The notes under the pieces were generated by a model. That model worked only from the letters and a program-made list of their open reading frames with translations, was not told the DNA's origin and did not search any database. From Medicago truncatula (lineage: Eukaryota; Streptophyta; Magnoliopsida; Fabales; Fabaceae): 64,000 nucleotides of DNA. Shown in pieces: positions 37,331-48,800 of this stretch. The DNA is taken from contig NC_053045.1 in the NCBI RefSeq assembly GCF_003473485.1, forward strand, positions 40,342,494 through 40,406,493, in the 5' to 3' direction. A program made the position numbers and the translations under genes. Positions within the stretch are counted from its first letter, which is position 1. Every line of letters begins with the position of its first letter.

Positions 37331-38426
37331 ATAATATATATTATTTTACTCGAATTTTTTTTTCCTTTTTATGTTGACGGTTGTAGTAAATTATAGCAAT
37401 TAGATCAAAAAATTTATGAATTGTCATTTTCCATAATTATAAATTTTTAAAACAATTTATAATTAATTCATTATTTGTTTAAATATTCTAAAATTTTGTG
37501 TTGATGATTATTATGTTATTCTAAAATTAGGGAACAAAATTTCACCATAAATGCTTACTCGGAAGTTGGAACAAAATGTGTTTAGATCGAAAAATCAAAA
37601 TAAATCAAGACTTCTTTGAAGTATTATAAAACTTTGTAAATACCTTCTATGTATTTTTATAGACGTCTTTGCAAAAAGTATCTCAAAATGTGTTTATAGA
37701 ACGATGTTTATGGTGTTTTGTTTGTTTGAGCTTTTTGCGCTTTAAAATACATAATTAATCCATACATTGTCGTTAAATTCTAATTATATGTGGAAAACTA
37801 TATTTTAACGTCCTAAACATTCTTGAAAATGATGAAAAAATTCAACCTCTAAGTCCTTTTTTAGACTTTATATCTCACATGAAATATGAAGAATCTCAAA
37901 TTACAATTGTCATTTTCGCTTATATCGAATGATCATTTGAACGATTAATCCGAAAATATATAGCTTCAAAATGTAAATTGAAGAAAGATATTTGTACCTG
38001 TTAACCATGAAATAGATTCAATTATCAAAGTATCCAAATACAAGTATGCTTAAGTCAAACGTAAAAGATGAGATATAACAATTACAAACTCCCAGCCATC
38101 TATGTAAGAATTAGTTGGGTAGATGATCTTTTGTAAGAGAAAATTCTATTATATAGTTTGTCCACAAGTTTTGTGTGAAAATTCATTAGCTCTTGCTCTT
38201 GTATTGTTTTCTTTACCAACTAAGAACCGGTAACAATGTCTTTGACTTGATCAAACTTTTATTGTTTGATTTATGAATAATTCTAAAATAGGGAATATGT
38301 ATCCCTAATAATAAAAGCTCTAATTGATGTTCTGCATCCAATAAAGAAAGAAAAATGTATGATAATACTTCTTTCCCACCATCAAAAATTGCCAAAAGCA
38401 GCTGAAGAACTCATTTTAATGGGAGA
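37331..38426. other. Intergenic DNA downstream of pyruvate kinase 2
   Basis: About 1.1 kb, AT-rich, ending in the presumed 3' untranslated region. No coding frame was recognised. Confidence 0.4.
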
Positions 38427-41054
38427 TCATTTCACAGTCAAGATTTTGATGATTGATGCGACACCTACACGATGCAGAGCCACCACAGAATCCCCGTTAT
38501 TGCAAAGACCTTTTGTTTTGGCATACTGAATGGCGAAGTCTAGTGCCTCTTCTGTTGTTTCTGCATGAGAAGCTCTAGCAGAACCCGCACTCAGTACTGG
38601 AATCAATCCTCGGAATATCAAGCTATGTCTGGCAGGGACCTCATCACTGCAGGACCAATCAAAGGTATCGGTCTTAATCTCAGGAACGACAACAGAAAGA
38701 ATTGGCATGCCTGCCCTATATTTAGCCACTAATTTTGCAGTACTCCCTCCTCTAGTTAAAACCAATATAAGTGCTGCTTTAGCTGAGTTTGCCATTTTAA
38801 CCGCAGAAGAAGCTAGACTCTCCAATGGGCCCATCGGTACTGGTGAGTGCTCCATTATCCTTTTAAATACATCTCCATAGTTGATGGTACTCTCAGCTTC
38901 AACACAAATTTTAGCCATAGTTCGAACAGCAAGTTCTGGATAAGCTCCAGCAGCAGTTTCACCACTAAGCATGACACAATCTGTGCCATCCAGAACTGCA
39001 TTCGCGACATCAGTAGCTTCAGCTCTGGTTGGCCTAGGTGATTTGATCATTGACTCCAACATCTGCGTTGCAGTGACAACCGGCTTTCCTTGGATATTAC
39101 ACTTATAAATCATCACTTTTTGTGCTAGAAATATCTTCTCTATTGGAATTTCCATTCCAAGGTCGCCACGTGCCACCATAAATGCATCTGAATTTGTAAG
39201 GATTTCATCAAAATTTGCAACTCCTTCTTGGTTTTCAACCTGCCACATACATTTGAAGCAACAAAGAGATAAAGTAACCAGAAATAAGTAACTAAATACA
39301 ATATACACCAAAGATAACAAATATCAGCAGGAACTCAAAAGAAAGTTTGTTTAAAGAACATCCTAAATTTTGTTAGATGATACCCAATAGCGCACATAAA
39401 TGTAGATGCAACAAGCATCTCTATGGTGTCATGACTGATTCACAGTTTCAATATATTTTTAAACCAGAACTTTTCATTTTCATGAAATAAAACCAGAAAT
39501 TCACAATATACCATACCTTTGACATGAGAAGTATGTTCTTAGCATGTTTTCCCAACAACTTGCGAACTTCCACCAGATCAGAACCTTTTCGAACAAAAGA
39601 AAGTGCAATCATGTCAATATTATTAGGAACTCCCCATACCATGATATCTTCCTTGTCTTTCTCAGTCAATGTTGGGAGATCCACTATGACTCCAGGAAGA
39701 TTAACATTCTTTCTTTCGCCAAGCATGGCAGAGTTTTCACAGCAGCATCGAACCAAACCAGCTTTTTTGTCACATGATAAAACTTTAAATGATATGGTGC
39801 CATCTGCGCATAATACAATGCTTCCGGGCTTCACGTCATAAGCCAACTTTTTGTAGCTCATACAGATCATATTCTCATCTCCTTTTATGTCATAGTCGGT
39901 TGAAATGGTTATTTCCTGACCTTGTTTCAGTTGGACAGGCTTTCCATCCTTGAGAAATCCGGTTCGAATCTCCGGCCCCTATAACAATGCAAATAGATAC
40001 ATAAGATAAAAGACAGATAAGGAAATAATTTCACATTCATTAAGTCCAACAATGGCAATGCCTTGAATTCACACCCATTCAGCATTCAATACAAAGATAT
40101 GTAACATGATACAAACAAATTATCAGGTTATGAATGAACTTGTATACCATGAATTCACACCAATTCAACATTCAGGATATCTAACACAATGCACACAAAT
40201 TCTCAGGTTATGAATGAACTTGTAAATTGTTCTTCATGAATCATGATTATACATACATATATAATTTTGTGTATGTTCACTTCACAGACATATCCCCGTT
40301 GGAGACATTCAGGGCATTCATCCCCACTCGGATTTCCATGAGAGTTGCCAATACAAATTTATATACATATCATATCAATGTTGTTAATCAATGAAAATAG
40401 TAGTTTGTTCAAATTCTGCCATGTGACAGTGCTATAGCACCGTTATAGCCACTATTAACACTTTGTACTAATTAGCATATTGCGGAACAATAATGGTTTG
40501 TTCAAATTCTGCTACACCATAGCACTACAACACCACAATAGATGCTATTATTTGACAACACTGATACATATTATATATACATTACCGTTAACTCTATGAC
40601 TTCAAATTTCTATCACTTCAAATTTCTGGATCCGTCATTATGTATTATAATGGAAAGATAAACATAAATGAGAGATCTAGTAATATTTAGGTTTGATCTA
40701 CATGTAAACGATCAAATGCACATTAAATCACGCATTAATCACACGTAAGATGCAAATTCTATACCATCCTATCAAAAATCATAAGATTAAAAAAGTAAAT
40801 AAAATAAAATCAACAGAGAAATTAAAGTTTAATACCTTAGTGTCAAGCATGACGGCGCAGAGAATACCGGTATTTTGCATAGCGGTTCTAAGATTATCAA
40901 GCGTTTCCTGATGATATTCATAGGAACCATGAGAGAAGTTGAAACGAGCGACATTCATGCCTGCTTGTAGAAGCTTCTCCACCATTGGAACAGACCTCGA
41001 TGCAGGTCCCAGCGTGCACACGATCTTTGTTTTGGGTTTCTTCTCTGCCATCAT
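38427..41054 (-). CDS. Pyruvate kinase, cytosolic isozyme (copy 2)
   Basis: Three exons: 41054-40836, 39978-39517 and 39239-38427 (73, 154 and 270 residues). Total 497 residues. Exons 2 and 3 have exactly the same lengths as in copy 1, all introns are phase 0, and intron 2 is still alignable, so the pair arose by tandem duplication. The same catalytic signatures are intact (LDTKGPEIRTG, SFVRKGSD, MVARGDLGMEIP), so it should be active and cytosolic. Differences from copy 1 are scattered, for example LVRCCCENSAML against LVRVRCENSAVL and MVWGVPNNID against MAWGVPNKID. The N-terminus is MMAEKK; the second Met (41051) may be the true start. Confidence 0.96.
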
Positions 41055-42479
41055 CGATATTGTGGATCAATGAACGCTGCGTTTTGATTCAGCGATCGAT
41101 GTGATTGAAAACTAACTACACTTCCACGGCTTTTGAGCTCTAAAACAAGACACGAGGACTTTGTTAGCGATATTATTCAAAAGGAAAATGCTTTATGGCA
41201 ACTTTTGTCGCACCAATTGCACGAATCTCTCTTATTCTGCATTTAATTTAACTTATCACTTCAACGTTTTTGTTTTGGTTAAGACACTGGCCTTTGATAG
41301 CAGAAAAATGGAATCACTAAGTTGTTATGTATGATATGGCATACAATGTGCACCTTGATGGTGTGGCTTTGTATGATATGGCATGCAATATTTCCAAAGG
41401 ATGTTTTGTGGCAGAAGCAACGCTGCAAACTATTGGTGGAGAATATTTTGTGGTAATCTATTACAAAGTCAATGCAATTCATTGTGTAAAATAATAATAA
41501 TTTAGTTTATATATATTATTTTACTTGTGTCAGAAAACAATAGTTTATCTTGTGTCAAAAAATTGCTAAACAGCCTGAGGCGTAGTTATATACATATGGT
41601 AAAGTATTCATGCAAATGGTGCGACAAAGTTTGCTGTGTCAAATAGCACTACTCTATAATAATCGACGACCTAATTATTTTTATTAATTAAAAATCTGAT
41701 TTCGATATTGAGTTGTGTAGTAAGTGAATACTGTGGTGGGTGACATAACCTAGTGCGAATTATTATTTTATTTTTTTGGTCAAGACATAATGCTTATTTA
41801 TAATTTTCAATCACTGTCTTTAAAATTATTAATTACTATTCTTGTCTTTCAAGTCATTGCAAAGAAGGAAAAAAACAAATTACTTGTTTTTCATGTTTTT
41901 TTTTTTATTTATTTAAATTTTATGTGATGTATCTTGCATTATTCTTCTTTTGATAGCGATGCTCCTAAATATTTCCTCTTTTCCATTAAAAAAAACTCTA
42001 TGCATCAAAAAAGAATAAAAAAGAGATGCTTATAAGGGAAACTAAACATATTTCGTATTGAATCGACAACGATTAGGCCATTACATTGTCTATAAAGATG
42101 AGAAGGGTTGTGAATTATAACTTTTAGAGAGTTTCGTATATAGTTATTAGAATTTCTTATAATTTTAAGTATTAATCAACGGTAGACCACTTAAGAAGGT
42201 GGTCCACCATAGTAATACTAGAATTGGAACAAACTCAAGTCCCTCCTTACAATGGTTGTTTGCATTACTATTACTAACATCAACCATCCCAAACCAGGCG
42301 TCGATGGCAATCCTTGTTGGTTGTTGGCTAGTAATGGGAAGTTCTCAATCAAATCAGCTTATCACTGTTGGTGATTTCCAAAATAATGGAATCACTTTAG
42401 AACCAAGAGTTGTAACTCTTCATGGAAATCATTCATATACATTGGAACATTATTATTTATTGATAGATAATGAACCATG
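41055..42479. other. Intergenic DNA upstream of pyruvate kinase 2
   Basis: It holds the promoter side of pyruvate kinase 2. A 93-codon plus-strand frame at 42199-42480 has no recognisable family. Nothing else can be supported. Confidence 0.35.
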
Positions 42480-42622
42480 ACAATGATTCAAGTGTATATG
42501 GTTATAACATTTGGCAAAAGGGTGCTTAATGAATCATAACATTGATTCAAGTGTATATGATCATAACCTTTGACAAAGGGGTGCTTAATGAATCATGGCA
42601 TTGATTCAAGTCAAAGGGGTGT
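42480..42622. repeat. 60-bp tandem repeat, about 2.4 copies
   Basis: Unit containing ATTGATTCAAGTGTATATG and AAAGGGGTGCTTAATGAATC at 42480-42539, again at 42540-42599, then a shortened third copy. The following 300 bp (TATA-like CACTATAAATGC, pyrimidine-rich stretch) could belong to an LTR, but no matching second end was found. Confidence 0.6.
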
Positions 42623-43417
42623 TTTCTCTCATTTGAAGAGTCATATAATGCACTATAAATGCTTGGCATTTGTGCATTAGTTGGACACACAACAACACAC
42701 AATTTTGGACAGAATTTTGTTGGATTAACAACATAATTCTCCCTCATTCTCTTACTCTAAATCATCCATCAATTCTTTAATGCATGAGTGAATTGTTGGA
42801 ACCATAAATCTGTAAAATACTGTTAGGAGATACGCTTTGTGTGGTTGTGCAATACACGTCAAGGAACTCATAGTATCCTGAAGGGGATTCGCCGGTCATT
42901 CCTTATTGCATCCAATATACAGTTATTGGTGGGGGCGAATCGAACCTAAAGGTTAGTGTGGCAACCCCATGCGCTTTGAGTTTTACATGCATAACCATTA
43001 AAATTTTCAGGTTTCAAGTGCAGCCACATCTTCCCAACAATCAAGATATACTACAATCTTTAGAATTTATGTGCACACTTCATCATGTTCATCTTCATCA
43101 TCATCTTGATCAAGACCAGACCCCAAACACAAGTTTCAACAATCACTATCTCTCCAATCACTCTAACATTGATTCGTTATTTTATTTTCCCCTTAGCTTG
43201 GCAGTTTGCAATGCCCTCAAAGTAATTGTTCCTTATTTTGGAAAGTTTGTCATGGTAAGCTCCTTACTAATGAAGAAAGAAACGGCCTCTAATAGTATTT
43301 GTATGTGTTGCAATTATCGTGATGACTTTATTATGTGTGTTATTCGTGACTGTGAGGGTGTCGATGAGCATTTGGATAATTTTATTAGCCATGATATGTG
43401 GGGCAAGTTCTTTACTT

Positions 43418-43523
43418 CTTCTTTTTTTTTTTTTTTTTTTTTGCGGTGACTGAAGTTTAAACCCTAGATCTTGTATATTTTATGCATTGTTCATACTAAC
43501 TGAGTTAAGCTCACGAGGACAAA
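43418..43523 (-). mobile_element. tRNA-derived SINE (minus strand) with poly-A tail
   Basis: On the minus strand: GTGAGCTTAACTCAGTTAG (box A), then GGGTTTAAACTT (box B), then a long A run (T run on the plus strand). The flanks match over 14 positions with one mismatch: CAAGTTCTTTACTT (43404-43417) and CAAGTTCTTTCCTT (43524-43537). This proves insertion by target-primed reverse transcription. Confidence 0.85.
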
Positions 43524-43825
43524 CAAGTTCTTTCCTTTAGGCCTTAGTGATTGGCTTATTTAAAATTTTATCTCTTATAACATTGACAATCTTGACCCTC
43601 ATTGGCCAACTTTCTTTGTAGTCACCACTTGGAGACTTGGGAGAGACCATACCTTACTTATTTTTGAAGAAAAAAAATGAAGCACCCAAATATTGATTGT
43701 CATGGTCCATTCTATTTACCATGATATTCTTCATCCAACGATGGGTTTTGTGTTTTGACTTCTCTATGGCCCCTTCATGCATCAGATAGACATGTTTGCC
43801 TCTATCACATTTGAAAAATATTTTT

Positions 43826-43984
43826 TTAACATTAAAAACTTCCTAAAAACACATGTGAAATACTTAAATGTCCCCAGCGGTAGTTAACTACCACAGACTT
43901 ATAACTAGAAAATCGGCGGTAGTTAACTACCGCTGAACTTTTTAGTCTTTTTCATGTGTTTATAGGAAACATTCAATGTCAGAA
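43826..43984. repeat. Small fold-back element with two GTAGTTAACTAC palindromes
   Basis: GCGGTAGTTAACTACC occurs twice, about 50 bp apart (near 43880 and 43918). Outer arms AACACATGTGAAA and TTTTTCATGTGTTTATAGG are mirrored around them. The structure folds into one hairpin or two cruciform-capable palindromes. Non-coding. Confidence 0.65.
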
Positions 43985-45822
43985 AAGCAACCATCATCAC
44001 ATTTGCATGGAAGACAACAATTTTATTGATCTTCTTGCCAACTTATATCATGTTTGTAGAGGACTGGGTTGAATAACAGATATATAAATATGAAATCTGG
44101 GGACAATCAAGTTAAAACCATCTTCACCACGCCTCATTACCATGCCTAACGGAACATATATTTCGTAAGTTGCACATCATGCCTGAGTAAGTGAACCATT
44201 CGATAATTAAAGATCCACATGTATTAGCATGCAATGTCAACACCTTACACATCTCTTTTTCTCCTGAGTTTCTCTCTGTGTGTTTCTCTATGTTTCCTCC
44301 TTCCTAGAACAACACTCAATGTGTTTTTCTCCCCCTTGTCAATACAAAAGAATCACACAACCACCAATAAAACAAGCCACCCAAATCCATAACCATGTCT
44401 ACACTCATCTTTAAATTTCATTCATTTGACTCCATAAAGAAAAAACTTTACTCCGCATCTTTCACCCGTTTTTTTTACTAAAAAATATATTTTTCGCTCT
44501 TTTTCATTCACTCAAATATGGTTGAAAAGAAAGTGACCAGTGTCCAATCTCAATCCCACAACCCCAAGACATTAAACCCACCACTTACAACCATTATGTT
44601 CATATTCAAAACCTCAAGTTCGTCTTTCTCAGAGACCACATACCATAGACATAAGACTCAACTCTCTATGCAAACCACGTTGGCATGGACATTGAAGCTC
44701 TAATCTTTGGAAAAACTATCATCTTGGAGTTGGAAAAGTTCACCTGACCGCACGTTAATTTACTTTTCTCTTCGTTTCCATTTGTTCTTCGTCCAAATGA
44801 ACATGAAATCATGAGTTTATTTTTGGGTGCATTCAAGGTGAATGAGATAGATTTGGGAGAAAGAGAGGGTGGCTCGCAAGGAAGACGAAAAGTAATCTTT
44901 ATTATCAAAAAACTCAAATTCCTTGCTTAAATCGCACACACTAGACACCACCAGAGTACTACATATCTTTTGAGAAACTGCTCCCCTAAAAAGTAAGTAA
45001 ATAATAGAGTGAGAAAGTCGATAGTTAATATTCATCACACTCGTAATTAGTTACGCTCGAACATGTAATGTCAACCATTGATTTATTTAACTCCTAAAAA
45101 ACATTAATTTATTTATCAATAATTATTATTGTTCATTTTACACTCTAAAATGAGTTGATCAACTTTAGAAAAGCCAAAAACTTGTTGAAAAAGGTTGGTA
45201 TTTCATGAGTCTGCACAAACAATATGAAATTCTCCTTCCTATCCATGCAAACAAAATATAAAAATCTAGGAATCACACTAGAACGGTGTAAGATGGTTGT
45301 TCAAAGTTCAAACCACTTCATCTAAAATTAATAATGATGTAAACTCCTTCTTCAAAAAAAAAAATAATGATGTAAACTCATTCTAACCAAAATTTGGTTT
45401 CAGAATCTCTGGGCCGTCTAGTATTATGCATCGTGTCTAGTATTTTCGTATAAAGATCTCCTTTGAAAATGGAACGGGCAATCTGAAGGAGAGCCACAGA
45501 CCAAGTAGTCATTGTGATTTTAATAAAAGAAAAATGCGCTAAGGAATCAGTCATATCAGAATGTTGCCAAACCAGATGAGACATAAGGATTCCCAACCCA
45601 GAGCCAAACACGCTCCTAGTCCTAGCCTCTCCCTAACCCCAGCCAATACCAAATTTGGGTAAGCTCTAGTATACAAAACTTAAGGTCATTACTTCATCAG
45701 TTGCTCCATGATCTTCATACTAGCTGTTCAAAGTAAAAAAGTTGATCATCTCTGGACTCAAATCACCAAAGAAAAGGAATCACAATGCCAGTAAACTTAC
45801 CAGTTAAGATTCATCTGAGTTT
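43985..45822. other. Intergenic DNA downstream of glucosidase II beta
   Basis: Short frames on both strands, none with a recognisable family. Pyrimidine-rich stretches at 44230-44500. The last ~150 bases are probably the 3' untranslated region of the glucosidase II beta gene. Confidence 0.35.
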
Positions 45823-48800
45823 TCACAACTCATCACGGCTTTCTGGTTGTTCCGAATTCAGTAGGTCTAGCTTGTGTTGTAACTCCTGTTACATTCCACA
45901 GTCACTATAAATGCCATGTTGAGGTAAGGACAATATCAGTTATCATGTAATGATCGGTTTACGTACCTTCAGCTTTTCTTCCTGACAAAGGGCTGGGGTA
46001 GCTAATAAAGCTACATACCTGCCATGAGGCCCATGAGACAGCAATCAGGAAAAAAGAAAGAACACACACAAAATAAAAAAATTTGACCTAAATGAAGACA
46101 AGTGGTAAAATGAGCAGAGTAACACAAAATAACAAGCCCTACTCGCAACGGCTTGGTTCATCTACATCAGTAATCTCGTTTGTCAGTCCGCATTTTAGCT
46201 TGACCTGTTCAAAATCCAGCCATTAATTACACAGTCCACTTCAAAAAAAATACATACAATCCACAAATCCAAACCACCTTTCAAGTTTTTATTTCCATGA
46301 GAAACTCCACAGTCACAGACTAGTCAATTTAATTAATTACTTACAATTATTTTTTTATGAGAAATCTAAGGAAACTGAAATTGAACTTCGCCAACTATAA
46401 CTCGCTGAAAGTAAGTCTCAAACCCAAGATGAACTATTATACCTATTAACACGCTCGTTTATATTGTATTTTAACCAACACTTGTGATTTAAATGAATAT
46501 AATTACTTTAGAATGAATAGACACAGAATAGTCATGTAAGTAACAGTTGAGTATAAGAAAATCTTTTGATGGTTTGTTGCTTTATAAATGATCCGTTTTA
46601 ATGAATAGATACAATATAGTCCTCTAAAAACTGAAAGAAATGGCACATAATTTTAAAATAAAAAAACATACATACCTTCAAACTCCTATCAGGACCGTTC
46701 CAGCAATGATCACCATTAGAAAACACCATTACTTTGTATGAATCCTCAAATTTGTCCCAGCGCCTGTGAAAAGAAAACTGAATTATTTTTCCTCTTTTAC
46801 AGAGAATATAAAACTATTTGTTTTCACCAACTGATGCTTGAGTTTTTTTGAACTGGAGAAACACAGTCTGATTAAATTTATCAACTACCAAAACCTTACC
46901 CCAAACGGGTGGTGGAATGGCCCTCCTCCTGGCTAGCCTGTTTATAGGGGCAGACTTTGTAAATGTACCTGAACCAAAATTTTCATCCCAGAAAGTGAGA
47001 TGACGAGATAGGATTATCTAACTTTCAGATTTACAAAAATGTCAAATACAACAGAAAGTAAACTTTTAGGGGAGAAAAAATGTTAACTTGTTCTGCTTGC
47101 TCTCAAAGCAACGATCATAGAATGAATAAAACTCCTTTGCTGGACCTGTAGCATTCAAGTTTTACTTCAGTTTACTCAAGCCAATTCCACAATTAAACCT
47201 CCACAATACAAATGCTATGAGTGGCAAATGTTACCAGCATGATACTAACCAAAATCAAGTTTTTGCTTTTGTGTCAGGCTCGATATTCTAGACTGTATTT
47301 TAGACAACTTGGCACTTGATTCGTCATATTCCTTGCGTATACGAGCAGCATCTAAAGAAGCCAAAGAGAAAGGCGTAAGTTATATCCATCTGGACAAATA
47401 ATATGTGTAATGAAATGTTAAATGTGTACCTGACTGATTCACGGGTGTCTGGAATATATTGACGACCTGAATAATATTCCATACAGATTTCTGTATTTTC
47501 TCTAACCAAGAAGGGTCATCTGTTGTGCTAACATCTGAGTTAATTTGAATTACCTTAATCACAAGTCCATTATATACCACCCTTTGATAAACATTTGAAT
47601 TAATACTATAACAAACCTGACAAGTCTGGTTCACTCTCAACGTCAGATTTGTATGAGGAACTAAGGTCTTCGTGCTCATCCTCTTGAAATTCTTCATCGT
47701 TTATATCTTCGTCATATTTGCCAGTGTCATCGTCATATTTTCCGGTGTCATCGTCATATTTGCTGGTGTCGTCATCAGTTTCAGAAGCATATCCTTCATT
47801 CTCTTCATTATTTGTCCCGTGTAGAATATCTTCCTGATCTTCATTGTCTAATGCAGTGTTGGCTTCAACACTTTTCTTTCCAACATCTTCTCCTGTCCAA
47901 CGAGAAGCAACAAGCCTGCCTAATTCTTCCTTTGACAATCCATCAGTATTCTCAGATGCTTCTTTCCCCTAAAGATATGTATATACCCACAAAGAGAAAA
48001 GAAAAAACATAAATGAAAAGTGGGGGAAAATTGTGAATTTATTTCTGAACTAAACTATTATACATAACTTCAAGCAATCTATCTGTTCATATAGGAAAAA
48101 AAGATTTCCCTTGTGAGCAGGAGATATCAGAAGTGAATACGAGTTCCACAAGGCACAAAGTTTGATTTTTGAACGCCGCCAAAATTTGATATTTTTATAC
48201 TTATATTCGAGACCGCAAGGAGTACAAGGTTTAAGTACAGAAGAGGAAGAAAAGAAAGAAGAATAACAATTAATGTTTCCATGATTGTTTGGTGGCTGAA
48301 CAATCCTGTTCCTATCCCTGAATTCAATTCGATAGGATTGGGTGGGATTGTGCCAGCTCATGGAAACCGTGGGAAACAGAGATACTCCAACATTTGTTTG
48401 GTCCCCATTTTCCAGTTGGTGGAGCAGGTAATCAATTCAAAAACCTATCCCTAGCACATTATCAATAAAATTCCCTAATCTGAAACCTGATAGACCTGAG
48501 ACTATTGTCCTATTTTGTTGGCGTGAGACCTGCGATGCTACCTGAAACCTTGGTGCAGTGGACTTGTGGTGCTGCAAGTAAAAGCTCGGTGAGTCTCAAA
48601 CCTTGACTCTGCATCTTCGAGTGATGTGACCTGCGAGTGGCTCGTATTTAAGTGCTTTGTGGTGTGTGGGTAATGTATGTAGACCGACCGACTCTCTTGT
48701 TGTGTTTGAGTGCTATATTTATTTGTTTTTCGTTTAGCTCTGTTGGCCGGGAGCAAATTAATAGGGCTGTATGACCTTTATTTGTGATTGGTGTTTATTT

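Noticed and set aside
42199-43449. Two plus-strand frames (93 and 163 codons) as genes
   Set aside because: Low-complexity or pyrimidine-rich composition, no domain, and one runs into the T tract of a SINE.
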